A program made the position numbers and the translations under genes. Shown here piece after piece: positions 35,610-44,562 of a stretch of DNA of 50,822 nucleotides; position 1 is the first letter of the stretch; the number at the start of each line of letters is the position of its first letter. The DNA is from Syntrophaceae bacterium (GTDB lineage Bacteria; Desulfobacterota; Syntrophia; Syntrophales; Smithellaceae): assembly GCA_003139775.1 (NCBI GenBank), contig PLGI01000113.1, positions 1 to 50,822 on the forward strand, read 5' to 3'. Below the pieces are notes generated by a model. That model saw only the letters and a program-made list of their open reading frames with translations. It did not search any database and was not told where the DNA came from.

Positions 35610-36500
35610 ATGGGAATTACAATCAATAGCATCGGGCTGTGTGAAAATAAGAATAAGTCCGTAAAAACATCATTAGAACTGTGCCGGCGGGCTGCTGAGC
35701 CCTGTATAAAGAAGTCCGCCTACAGCAAAGAGGATATCGGTCTGGTGGTCAGCGTTTCCGTTTATCGGGATGATTACTTCTGCGAGCCGTCATTTTCGAG
35801 CTTTGTTCAGAATGATCTCAAGATCAACCACGACAAGACGGACTCTTTAGGACCCAAGACACTTTCCCTTGACGTATTGAACGGAGCCATGGGTTTTTTA
35901 AACGCCTGTCAATTGTGCTCTGCCATGATAACCGCCGGAAAGGTAAAGACCGGGCTGGTGGTCAGTAGTGATCTTGTCAATGGAAGTATCAGTGAAAAAG
36001 GTTGTCCCCCGGGATTTCTTCCCTCCGGCGCCGCCATGCTGCTTGCCGGAGAAAAGAACGGCGGCTCAGGGTTTAAGACTTTTTATTTTAAAACATTCGC
36101 GGAAATGCAGGATGCCTGCGAATCATATGCATTTCATGATAAAGATCATATGACTATGATATTTAAGAGGAATCCTGATGTCGAAGATATATACCTCCGT
36201 GCAATATCGATGGGGGTCTCTGAATTCCTGAAAAAAGAAGCCGTTGGGCTGGATGACTTTGACATGATCATCCCTTCCCAAGTTTCTTCCGGGTTTATCA
36301 CAAAAATGGCCGGCATCCTGGGCGTGAAAAGGGAAAAGATGATTGATGTCACCCGTGAAGGGGGGAATTTATTTAACGCCTCACTTCCTGTGGCCATGGA
36401 TCATGTCTTTAAATGCAACAAGCCAGAGCCGGGGCAGAAGGCCCTTATCATCCATGTTGCTTCCGGGATACAGGTCGGCTGCGTTGTATATGAGTTTTAA
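35610..36500 (+). CDS. KAS III-like protein lacking catalytic Cys and His (probable partner subunit)
   Basis: A 296-aa thiolase-fold homologue of the preceding ketosynthase but shorter. By motif alignment the nucleophile position is Ala93 (LNGAMGF in place of the usual NAACSGF), the His position is Ser223 (IPSQVSSG), while the Asn position is kept (Asn253 in GGNLFNAS). It is therefore unlikely to catalyse condensation alone and is probably the non-catalytic half of a heterodimer. The start is 11 nt after the partner's stop, so the two are made together. It is convergent with the phosphonopyruvate decarboxylase gene, 72 nt away. Confidence 0.85.
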   Translation: MGITINSIGLCENKNKSVKTSLELCRRAAEPCIKKSAYSKEDIGLVVSVSVYRDDYFCEPSFSSFVQNDLKINHDKTDSLGPKTLSLDVLNGAMGFLNACQLCSAMITAGKVKTGLVVSSDLVNGSISEKGCPPGFLPSGAAMLLAGEKNGGSGFKTFYFKTFAEMQDACESYAFHDKDHMTMIFKRNPDVEDIYLRAISMGVSEFLKKEAVGLDDFDMIIPSQVSSGFITKMAGILGVKREKMIDVTREGGNLFNASLPVAMDHVFKCNKPEPGQKALIIHVASGIQVGCVVYEF

Positions 36501-36572
36501 TTAATTTGTTTGATAAAGGCCAAAAGAGAAGGGCACGAAGAACTCTTTAAAGTGGTTTAATGTATTCCATAA

Positions 36573-37712
36573 TCAATTTCTTAAATATTGCATTAGTTTA
36601 ATTTTATTCTCAGCAGGGGATGATTTTGGACGGCCGAGATCTTTTCTAGCACCTTTTTTCACTCGAATTTCAAGGAGTCCGAGGTCTTTTGTGGTGATGA
36701 ATTCTTCCAATGCTTTTATAAGTTCTTCTTCAGTTGTTGCCAACCACGTTTTTTGATGGCCACATGCTTTTGCAATTTTTCCAAAATCGACTTTGAACCC
36801 GCACGTTGGCTGACCTCCGACTGAATCGTGAGCGCCGTTATTGATAACAATGTGTTTTAGGTTTGTAATACCTGATTCGGCAATAGTGGTGAGTGCGCCC
36901 ATGTGCATGAGCATGGCGCCGTCGCCATCGATGCAAAAAATAGTTCGATCTGGTGCGTGGAGCGCAATCCCAAGTGCGATTGAGGAGGCATGTCCCATGG
37001 AGCCAACAGTGAGAAAATCAGAATCTCCTTTTTGGCCCATCTTGATCCTGCTTTCATAAAGTTCGCGTGATGCCATGCCTGTGGTTGAAACAAAAACAGG
37101 ATTATTGATTGTTGATGTGATTTTTAAAATGATTTGAATGGCCTCTTCACGAGTCAGTGAATAAGGAGATGGCGTTGTATTTTTTTTGAGAGCTTCGTAT
37201 GGCTCAAAGGTATCTTTTCGAATGACGAGTGCGTAGGGTGCCTTTGAGGAATGCATAAACTCAAATGCTTTTTTTATCGCCGCTTCGGCGTCAACGAATT
37301 CTTGTGGAAGAACTTCGTATGGAATCCCCAGCGTTTTAAGTAACTCTAATGTAATTTCCCCTTGTTTGACATGTTGTGGTTCATCTTTGACTCCTGGTTC
37401 TCCACGCCAACCGATAATGAGCAGCATGGGAATGCCGTAGACTTTTGGATCTGCAAGTGAGGTCAGGGGATTAACGGCATTTCCTTCACCAGAGTTTTGC
37501 ATATAGACGAGAGCGGGTTTATTTGTGGCGAGATAGACACCGGCCGCAAGTCCTACGGCCACGCCTTCATTTGCTGTAATGAAATTTTTATTTGAAGGCA
37601 CACTGTCTTGGAGGTAGGCGCAAAAGAACTTTAAAAGGGAATCTGGAACTCCACAGTAGAAATCGATGCCTTTGCTCGTCAAAAGTTCGAAAAATTTGGC
37701 ACAGTTCAACAT
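36573..37712 (-). CDS. phosphonopyruvate decarboxylase
   Basis: A 379-aa thiamine-diphosphate enzyme of the phosphonopyruvate decarboxylase/sulfopyruvate decarboxylase type, about the usual fused length. The activating Glu49 is in ITANEGVAVG. The ThDP-Mg motif is DGDGAMLMHMGAL, and the downstream INNGAHDSVGGQPT is a hallmark of the phosphonate branch. It decarboxylates phosphonopyruvate to phosphonoacetaldehyde, pulling the unfavourable PEP mutase reaction forward. It is the third gene of the operon, 11 nt after the mutase. No transaminase follows; the operon ends here against the convergent ketosynthase. Confidence 0.94.
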   Translation of the reverse strand: MLNCAKFFELLTSKGIDFYCGVPDSLLKFFCAYLQDSVPSNKNFITANEGVAVGLAAGVYLATNKPALVYMQNSGEGNAVNPLTSLADPKVYGIPMLLIIGWRGEPGVKDEPQHVKQGEITLELLKTLGIPYEVLPQEFVDAEAAIKKAFEFMHSSKAPYALVIRKDTFEPYEALKKNTTPSPYSLTREEAIQIILKITSTINNPVFVSTTGMASRELYESRIKMGQKGDSDFLTVGSMGHASSIALGIALHAPDRTIFCIDGDGAMLMHMGALTTIAESGITNLKHIVINNGAHDSVGGQPTCGFKVDFGKIAKACGHQKTWLATTEEELIKALEEFITTKDLGLLEIRVKKGARKDLGRPKSSPAENKIKLMQYLRN

Positions 37713-37723
37713 AGAAAAATCCG

Positions 37724-39040
37724 CTAAACTTTATTGGGTAAAATTTTCAAAATTTCCGAGACAGACATACAATGCGCATTTGATGCTTCCAATGCTCGCC
37801 CATTTCGTAGAATAGATTCGGCTGCTTTTACCATTGCGGGATACGCTGCGCGAAGGAGGTGGTTTGCGTAAATTACGATATTGACGCCAGCTTCAACTAA
37901 CTCTTTTTCATAAATTTGGCAGTATGTTGTAGGAACGACAACGAGTGGAACTTTCTTTTCAAATTTTTGATATTCCTTACAAAATTGTAAAATTTCTGAT
38001 TGATCTTTTGCTTGGCTGTGAATCATTATGCCATCGGCACCGGCCTTCATATAGGCACCGGCGCGAGTGAGGGCATCGTCCATTCCTTTTTTCAGAATGA
38101 GGCTTTCGATGCGCGCGATAATCATGAAATCATTTGTAACCTGAGATTTTTTACCGAGGGAAATCTTATTGCAAAAAGCCTCAACGGAATCTTGAGTTTG
38201 TGAAACATCAGTTCCAAAGAGTGAATTCATTTTGAGACCCTTTTTATCTTCAATAATAACGGCGGAAACTCCAAGCCTCTCCAGTGTCCGGACCGTATAG
38301 GTAAAGTGTTCTGTGATGCCTCCGGTATCACCGTCAAAAATCATGGGCTTCACTGTAACTTCAAAGATGTCATTGACTGTTTTAAGCCGTGATGAGAGGT
38401 CTACCAGTTCAATGTCCGGACGGCCGTGAGCTGTTGATTCTGTTAAGCTGCTGAGCCAAATAGCATCAAATGATTGAGTGCCTCTTCCCGGATTTTTAAC
38501 CTCTGTTTTTTCTACAATAAGAGCACTTAACGCATTATGGGCCTCAGAAACGCGCACAATATTTTTAAGACTTAAGAGACGACGCAATTTTGCCAAACGA
38601 AGTTGTGGTGTTGTTCCAATTTCTCGAAGATGGACATGAAGTTCAGTTGAAGAGATACCTTTTGTGTATTCAGGTTCAACCATCTGGCCGCCCCACTCTG
38701 CAAGAATGGCAATGGCTTTGGCACGCACATCTTTGAGTGGCCCTTCGCGCCAATCCGTTCCGTGAACCATGTAATCAGGTTTATATTTACGAAGATTGTC
38801 CTCGTAATCTGGAGTCTCTTGCATGACGACCTGATCGACGCCTTTAACATTTTCAATCACAGCTTTGCGCTGTTCGTAACTCATGAAAGGAAGTCTTTTA
38901 TAGGAAGCAATAGCCTTATCTGTAAAAAGGCCAACCATCACTTCGCCGAGTTCTTGCGCAACTTTAATAATATTCAAATGCCCAGGATGAATAAAATCAA
39001 CAGCCATTGGAACATAAACGAGTTTTTTCTTTTGAGTCAT
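37724..39040 (-). CDS. bifunctional cytidylyltransferase / phosphoenolpyruvate mutase
   Basis: A 438-aa fusion. Residues 1-140 are an HxGH nucleotidyltransferase (His18-Pro-Gly-His21, and a GISSTE segment at about 128-133). Residues 160-438 are a PEP mutase: the loop FDGDTGG (235-241) and the family signature EDK-(x)5-NS (264-273) are exact. The mutase makes the C-P bond of phosphonopyruvate. The fused nucleotidyltransferase should activate a phosphonate such as 2-aminoethylphosphonate or 2-hydroxyethylphosphonate with CTP for transfer to a lipid or glycan. The ATG follows the radical SAM stop by 13 nt. Confidence 0.95.
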   Translation of the reverse strand: MTQKKKLVYVPMAVDFIHPGHLNIIKVAQELGEVMVGLFTDKAIASYKRLPFMSYEQRKAVIENVKGVDQVVMQETPDYEDNLRKYKPDYMVHGTDWREGPLKDVRAKAIAILAEWGGQMVEPEYTKGISSTELHVHLREIGTTPQLRLAKLRRLLSLKNIVRVSEAHNALSALIVEKTEVKNPGRGTQSFDAIWLSSLTESTAHGRPDIELVDLSSRLKTVNDIFEVTVKPMIFDGDTGGITEHFTYTVRTLERLGVSAVIIEDKKGLKMNSLFGTDVSQTQDSVEAFCNKISLGKKSQVTNDFMIIARIESLILKKGMDDALTRAGAYMKAGADGIMIHSQAKDQSEILQFCKEYQKFEKKVPLVVVPTTYCQIYEKELVEAGVNIVIYANHLLRAAYPAMVKAAESILRNGRALEASNAHCMSVSEILKILPNKV

Positions 39041-39053
39041 ATCAGGAACTCCA

Positions 39054-40073
39054 TTATTGAATACATGTTGGACAAAGTCGCAGTCCTTCTAGATTTCCTT
39101 CTTTGTGTTTTTTTCTTAATTCTTCCATTGCAGGTGAATTCCAAATTTCATAAAGAGAATTTTTATGAATGTTGCCGACGGCAATCTTTCGTGCGCGATG
39201 AGCTGCGCACGGTAAGGCCAATCCATCTCCGTGAATAAAGAGAGATTCCCATGCATAAGAACATTTTTGCTTTCCCTCTTTAGGAGAAAAAGATGTGGCA
39301 TGGGCGCGTGAGTCATTTTCTTCCTGATCAAAAGGACTAATCGGGACGTAGCGCTGGATGGCAACATAATCAACCTTTTTGACCCAATATTCGCGAAAGG
39401 CTTCGACTTCATGTTTATTATCTTCTTGGAGAACTAGACTAACGCGTGTTGCCGGAAGTTCGACATTGCGCTTGATCTTTAAATTTAAAAAAGTGTCAAT
39501 ATTGGCCATGACTTTATTATAGTCTGCATCAACTCGAATCTTTTTATAAGTTTCAGGAGTGAGAGCATCAACACTAAAACAGAGTCTTGTGAGGCCAGTG
39601 TCGAGAAGTTTTTTTGACATTCTTTCTGTGAGGAGCATTGCATTGGTATTCATGTGAATATCCATGATGCCGCGCTTTGTTGCGTAATTGATTCGTTCGA
39701 TTAAATCTTTATCGAGCAGAGGTTCGTTGGCGTGGTTCATTCCAATCGAAGGGCAGTTGTGTTCGGCACATTCATCGATGAGTCGACAATATGTTTTGAA
39801 ATCCATTTTTCCTGCGTATGAATAACCTTTTTCAAGATCAGGATGACCGTGGACACACATTTTGCAGTGAAGGTTGCATCGGAATTTTGTTTCAAAACGA
39901 ACAAAAAGAGGAAAGTCCGGGCGATATTCCATTCGAGAAGCAGCAGCCCAATTTCGGCGATACTCATCCCATTTTGCTCCAAATTTTTTTCGAAAAGGGG
40001 CATCAGGATCTTCTTTGAGCGATGAATTGAGCACTCTGCCGGCGGATGTTTCTTGTTGTTTGATTGTCGCCAT
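39054..40073 (-). CDS. radical SAM protein with SPASM-type C terminus
   Basis: A 339-aa radical SAM enzyme. The cluster motif CxxxCxxC is seen in RCNLHCKMCVHG. The C-terminal part has LPCAAHRARKIAVGNI...YEIWNS and a final LCPTC, as in SPASM/twitch auxiliary-cluster proteins. It is the promoter-proximal gene of a phosphonate operon, so it may act on the phosphonate intermediate or on its acceptor. It is not of the cobalamin-binding type used for phosphonate methylation, as no B12 domain is present. The exact reaction is unknown. Confidence 0.88.
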   Translation of the reverse strand: MATIKQQETSAGRVLNSSLKEDPDAPFRKKFGAKWDEYRRNWAAASRMEYRPDFPLFVRFETKFRCNLHCKMCVHGHPDLEKGYSYAGKMDFKTYCRLIDECAEHNCPSIGMNHANEPLLDKDLIERINYATKRGIMDIHMNTNAMLLTERMSKKLLDTGLTRLCFSVDALTPETYKKIRVDADYNKVMANIDTFLNLKIKRNVELPATRVSLVLQEDNKHEVEAFREYWVKKVDYVAIQRYVPISPFDQEENDSRAHATSFSPKEGKQKCSYAWESLFIHGDGLALPCAAHRARKIAVGNIHKNSLYEIWNSPAMEELRKKHKEGNLEGLRLCPTCIQ

Positions 40074-40201
40074 ATATTATCCCCTCAATACGCTATTTTT
40101 CAGAGAGAAACTTATCATTTTCCAAGTGTGAAGTATAGGAAATTTAAGACTCTTGGCGTGTGGTGTAATATTTTGATAATAATTTCCTTTTTGTGTGGTG
40201 A

Positions 40202-40230
40202 AGTATAAGAAGTCCGGTCTTGTATGTCAA
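40202..40230 (-). promoter_or_regulatory. near-consensus sigma70 promoter of the phosphonate operon
   Basis: Minus-strand TTGACA (40225-40230) and TATACT (40202-40207) have exactly 17 nt between them, about 130 nt before the radical SAM start. A second TATACT-like box (about 40130-40137) lies in a partial direct repeat (GTGTGAAGTATA / GTGGTGAAGTATA), so two start sites are possible. Confidence 0.7.
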
Positions 40231-40506
40231 GATAATCTTGATAAACTGACCACCTGAATTGTCTCATAATAAAATGTAATTGTAGGGACGGATAAAAAAA
40301 GAAAGCATTATGCTTTGAAATATCGCATGGAGGGACAAAATTAGAAAAACAATATTAAAGAAAGAAGTAGATTATCTGTTTCATTTTATCCACAATTTCG
40401 AAGTACTTTCTTCTACGGATTAAAAGAAAAAGTGTTTGCCTATCCCTAAGATGCCATCAGTGACGGCACAAAGATCCAACCAAGAAAGTAAAACAGAACT
40501 AATCGC
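40231..40506. other. intergenic stretch without a recognised gene
   Basis: The whole gene-free interval is 40074-40506. Its left part holds the phosphonate operon promoter. The right part has stop codons in all frames and no ribosome sites I trust. Some pieces (near 40290-40420) have a coding-like purine bias and may be decayed transposase sequence, but I cannot name it. Confidence 0.4.
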
Positions 40507-43029
40507 TTAAGGGTTTACCTTTTTATAGAATATTTTTTTTGCCAGTTCCGCCGTTAAAATATAAAGCGCCATAATAATTCCCAGTATCATAAGAAACGAC
40601 ATGGGCAGGTGTACAAAATCAAATATCTTTCCGAGAGGTGTAAAAGGAAAGATGAGCGTAGCAATAACAATAGCAATTGTGGCGATGAATAGGTATTTCC
40701 CTGGCATGCTCTTAAAGAATGGTCTTCTGCTGCGAATGACAAGCACGATAATTGAGGCGGAAATAACAGATTCTACGAACCATCCTGTTCTGAATTGCGC
40801 AGGTGTTGCGTGAAGGATGAACAACAAAACACCAAAGGTTAGATAATCAAAAACCGAACTGATCAAGCCAAAAGTGATCATGAATTTTTTAATAAAAGAA
40901 ATATTCCACCGTCTTGGGTAATTTACCATTTCGACGTCTGTCCGATCAGTGGCAATGGTCATTTCCGGAAAATCAGTCATCAGGTTCGTCAACAAAATTT
41001 GTTTGGGCAGCAGAGGAAGAAAAGATAGAAACAGAGAAGCGCCCGCCATACTGAACATGTTTCCGAAATTTGCGCTGGTAGCCATAAAGACATACTTCAT
41101 AGTATTGGCAAGCGTAGTCCGGCCTTGATGTACACCTTGCACGAGCACCTCCAGATTCTTTTCTAGAAGCACGATATCGGCCGATTCTTTGGCCACATCC
41201 ACTGCAGTATCAACAGAGATACTCACATCTGAGGCATGGAGGGCGGAAACATCATTGATGCCGTCTCCGATATAACCCACAACATATCCGGCTTTTCTGA
41301 GCGCAATGATAATGCGTTCTTTTTGATTGGGCTCTACTTCCGCGAAGATGTCCGTTTGGGTTACCTTTTGCAGTAGAGCGGCATCACTTATTTCCCGCAG
41401 TTCAGGGCCGGTGAGGATTTTGGCATCAGGCTTTCCCACATCCTTACTTATCTTGGCGGCGACGAGGCGGTTATCTCCGGTGATAACTTTCAGGGAAACA
41501 CCAAGTTGCTTAAGGCGATCGATCGTTTCCAAAATTCCCTTTTTAGGCGGATCGAAGAAAAGCAGGAAACCGAGGAATGTCATATCTTGCTCGGAATCTT
41601 TATTGATGACAGACTCTGTTCCCATATCCCGCATGGCAACGCCAAGCACACGGAAACCCTGGTTACTGAAGTCCTCAAACTTCTGCTGGATCATTTGCTC
41701 CACTGTGGTTGTATCTATCTTATCCCCGGCCTTGTTTTCCGCAAAAGGACAAACAGCGAGCACATTCGAGAGGGCCCCTTTAGTAACCATGAAATACCGG
41801 CCATCCTTTTTGATCATGATACTCAAGCGCTTGCGGATGAAATCATAGGGAACCTCGTCAACTTTTTCATAACCGGAAATATCCTGCTGCTTATAAGAAC
41901 GGATCGCTTCATCAATAGGATTGGAAAAACCTTTTTCATAGAAAGAGTTCAGATAAGCATGAAAGAAAACCCGATCGCTGGGATTGCCGTCGATGTCTGT
42001 TGCCGAATGCAGGCGTACCGTACCTTCCGTCAGAGTTCCCGTCTTATCTGAACATAGAACATTCATACTTCCGAAGTTTTCTATAGAGGCAAGCCGCTTT
42101 ACAATGACCTTTTGCTTGGCCATTATTTTAGCGCCGTGAGCCAGGTTGATGCTGATAATGGCCGGCAGCAACTGAGGTGTCAGTCCTACAGCGAGGGCCA
42201 GAGAAAAAAGGAAAGATTCGAGAACAGGCCGGTGAAAAAAGACATTTATGGCAAAAACGGCAATGACAAGCAACAGGGTCACTTCGAGCAGTAAATAACC
42301 AAACTGCCGGATGCCACGTTCAAACTCGGTCTCTTGGGGTCTCAGTTTCAACTTCTCGGAGATTTTTCCGAACTCCGCCTGCTTTCCCGTAAAAATCACA
42401 ACAGCCTTGGCTGTGCCGCTGATAACATGGGTTCCCATAAAAAGACTGTTGGTGCGTTTGGCAAGTGGTGTTTCCGAAGGCAGAAGACTGGCATTTTTTT
42501 CGACAGGGAAGCTTTCACCCGTCAGGGTTGCCTCATCCACGAAGAGATCCCTGGATTCCAGAATAAGGCTGTCGGCGGGAATAGCATCCCCGGCATTCAA
42601 CATAACGACGTCGCCCGGGACAACATCTTCCAGCGCAATGTCACACTGGCTGCCGTCTCGCAGGACAGAGGTCTTGATCTTGACTATCGCCAGCATCTTT
42701 TCCAGAGCGTTAGCGGCGCCCTTTTCCTGCCAGAATCCCAGAAGGCCGCTGATTAAAACGATTGTAATAATAATAATGGCATCTGCCGGGTCATGAAGAA
42801 AAGCGGAGAGCCCTGCCGCAAAAATCAAGGTCAGGATAATAGGACTTTTGAATTGGGCAATGAGCAATGCCAGCGTGTCAGACCGTTTCGGCGGCTTCAG
42901 AAGGTTTGCACCATACTGTGCCAGACGCTCTTTTGCTTCCTCAGCGCTTAATCCTTCCATCTTCGCATTAAGCTGAGTCAGCAAATCGGATTGAGGAATA
43001 CCCCAATATTTAGGTGGCTGCTGAATCAT
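40507..43029 (-). CDS. mgtA: magnesium-translocating P-type ATPase (MgtA-like)
   Basis: An 840-aa P-type ATPase, full length for the IIIB (MgtA/MgtB) group. Visible parts in order: a cation-ATPase N-terminal domain (10-70), the TGES actuator loop, the phosphorylation motif SDKTGTLTEG (near 327), a KGAL nucleotide-binding segment, GDGINDVSAL, and about ten transmembrane helices. The membrane LTPQLLP motif (near 288) parallels LTPEMLP of MgtA. It would import Mg2+ with ATP hydrolysis. It stands alone, with no mgtC-like gene or recognisable Mg-sensing leader upstream (43030-43090). Confidence 0.9.
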   Translation of the reverse strand: MIQQPPKYWGIPQSDLLTQLNAKMEGLSAEEAKERLAQYGANLLKPPKRSDTLALLIAQFKSPIILTLIFAAGLSAFLHDPADAIIIITIVLISGLLGFWQEKGAANALEKMLAIVKIKTSVLRDGSQCDIALEDVVPGDVVMLNAGDAIPADSLILESRDLFVDEATLTGESFPVEKNASLLPSETPLAKRTNSLFMGTHVISGTAKAVVIFTGKQAEFGKISEKLKLRPQETEFERGIRQFGYLLLEVTLLLVIAVFAINVFFHRPVLESFLFSLALAVGLTPQLLPAIISINLAHGAKIMAKQKVIVKRLASIENFGSMNVLCSDKTGTLTEGTVRLHSATDIDGNPSDRVFFHAYLNSFYEKGFSNPIDEAIRSYKQQDISGYEKVDEVPYDFIRKRLSIMIKKDGRYFMVTKGALSNVLAVCPFAENKAGDKIDTTTVEQMIQQKFEDFSNQGFRVLGVAMRDMGTESVINKDSEQDMTFLGFLLFFDPPKKGILETIDRLKQLGVSLKVITGDNRLVAAKISKDVGKPDAKILTGPELREISDAALLQKVTQTDIFAEVEPNQKERIIIALRKAGYVVGYIGDGINDVSALHASDVSISVDTAVDVAKESADIVLLEKNLEVLVQGVHQGRTTLANTMKYVFMATSANFGNMFSMAGASLFLSFLPLLPKQILLTNLMTDFPEMTIATDRTDVEMVNYPRRWNISFIKKFMITFGLISSVFDYLTFGVLLFILHATPAQFRTGWFVESVISASIIVLVIRSRRPFFKSMPGKYLFIATIAIVIATLIFPFTPLGKIFDFVHLPMSFLMILGIIMALYILTAELAKKIFYKKVNP

Positions 43030-43120
43030 ATGAACCTATGTTAAAGAGACAGACGGAGATTGTCAATAAAAATAAAAATGAATAGGAGACATGAAAGAGA
43101 AACACCGTCAACCTCTGTAT

Positions 43121-43300
43121 CATTGCGAGTCCCGACACGTCGGGACACGGCAATCTATTTCTTTCCCCTTTCCTAAAGGAGGATTGAGGGGAAATTTAAT
43201 TTGTCATTACGAGGCAGCGAAGCCCGGCGAATGCATGGGTATGCTGGGTGAATCCAGTACTGGCAATGGTTTGCGTGGTTCATCGATTGCAATTGTCAAA
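43121..43300. repeat. dispersed repeat with CATTGCGAG and GCAATC ends
   Basis: CATTGCGAG, then the perfect hairpin GTCCCGA-CACG-TCGGGAC (43129-43146), then GGCAATCTA. A CCCCTTTCC...GGATTGAGGGG inverted piece follows, then TCATTACGAGGCAGCGAAGCC. I know this style of sequence as an intergenic repeat common in Deltaproteobacteria. The open frame through it (43091-43360) is not a gene. Confidence 0.6.
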
Positions 43301-43331
43301 AAAAAATATGTCCCAGTTTCCTCTCAACCGT

Positions 43332-43715
43332 TTATACCGTCACCGCATCTAAATACATAAAAGATTGCGGAGGTGTAGCATTAAAATCTTCACGTAGGCA
43401 GAGCGCCTTTTTATATCTTTTTGTTTTTTTGATTTTGATAGCATAACCACTTTCCTTGTCCGAGAAATAACTAAAGAAACATGTCTCATCTATGCCAGCA
43501 TATTTTTTAGTTTGTTTCCACAATTCTTCCAATTCGTCATTAATTATTTTTTCTATTTCAAACTCACCAATTACTTTTTGAACGGGAAAGGATGCATACA
43601 CTACAACTGTTTTTACGTCAGGGTTTCTAAAAACTGTTCGGCGGAATTCAAATTTCTTTGTTCCGGCAAAAATCATCTCGGCAAATTTAGGTTTAATCGA
43701 CAATAATACGCGCAT
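43332..43715 (-). CDS. ASCH-domain protein
   Basis: A 127-aa protein that is essentially one ASCH (PUA-like) domain. The N-terminal LLSIKPKFAEMIFAGTKKFEFRR is the family hallmark (the Gly-x-Lys-x-x-Glu-x-Arg pattern), followed by VYASFPVQKVIGEF and a C-terminal PPQSFMYL. ASCH domains bind RNA or nucleotides, and some act as ribonucleases or RNA-modification readers. Its start overlaps the 3' end of the PIN-GNAT gene by 23 nt, so the two form one unit. The overlap suggests a functional pair that lost one member when the neighbour was broken. Confidence 0.85.
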   Translation of the reverse strand: MRVLLSIKPKFAEMIFAGTKKFEFRRTVFRNPDVKTVVVYASFPVQKVIGEFEIEKIINDELEELWKQTKKYAGIDETCFFSYFSDKESGYAIKIKKTKRYKKALCLREDFNATPPQSFMYLDAVTV

Positions 43716-44562
43716 CGGACTTAGTCTCCTTCATAATTAGCGTGAACTGTTCAGGTGATATTTTTTGAAAACCACGTGGCGCAGATTCAATATCCCTAAT
43801 GATACCAAAATCAATTAACTCCTTTAAGTTGACTCTTTTAGGAAATGAGTAAACATAGAGAAAATTAACGATAAAGGGCCGCATTGTTTTATTGTAATTC
43901 CAATGTTTTTTCAACTCATCATCTGTAAAAATGCTTCTTTTTCTGCATTTACTAATAAAATCATGTTCGTCTTTTATATCAATAATAATATTTTCAACTA
44001 TTCCGATAGTTGTTATCACGCTTTTGTAGTATCCGCCTGTGCGATAAAATATTATTACATCACCAGTGTTTAAACCTTTTTCCAATGATCTTGAGATATA
44101 AACCTTACTGATGGCGTTTCTGTGTGGTTCATTTTCCACAAAGTCATCTTTTGATTCCGTTCTTAATATTGAGTCCGGCAATAATTCAGTATGGTATTCC
44201 GGCTTAATAGGAACGAGAAATATGTTTGCTTTACTCGAAAAAAACGGGTAGGTTATTTTCGGATTTGCCTGATTATACACTCGTTGAAAATTTCGCACAT
44301 AGACCAACTCTTCGCCGCTTAATGATCGTTTCTTACCATGAAGCACAAAGCCCCATTCTTCAAACAATGTTATAAGTCGTTTTTCATCATCACGTTTATC
44401 GAAAATTGTTACATAAATTTCATCAATTTCATTTATAAAAGCATTATCAAAAATAATCTTTAGAAATCTTTCACCCAGTCGCACACCATTGCTAACGACT
44501 TTGAATCTCTCCGGGTAATATTCCCCGAAGCTTGCTTCGCTTGGAGAGTAGCTACCAACCAT
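43693..44562 (-). pseudogene. C-terminal part of a broken PIN-GNAT-PUA-like gene
   Basis: The frame gives 289 residues, but the first 19 come from an inserted repeat. From FKVVSNGVRLGERFLKII onward it continues the acetyltransferase-like (GNAT) domain begun in the other half: LGERFLKIIFDNA, DEIYVTIF and LFEEWGFVLHG are typical GNAT helix/strand patterns. A PUA-like/EVE-style domain follows (about 110-289), with VYISRSLEKGLNTGDVIIFY and ITTIGIVENI. The domain probably bound RNA or modified nucleotides. Expression as a separate polypeptide from an internal start is possible but unproven. Confidence 0.75.

Noticed and set aside
42311-42796. 161-codon open frame opposite mgtA
   Set aside because: It lies wholly inside the P-type ATPase on the other strand and has no recognisable domain.
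43091-43360. 89-codon open frame downstream of the ATPase start
   Set aside because: It is made of a dispersed intergenic repeat with hairpins and shows no protein-like pattern.
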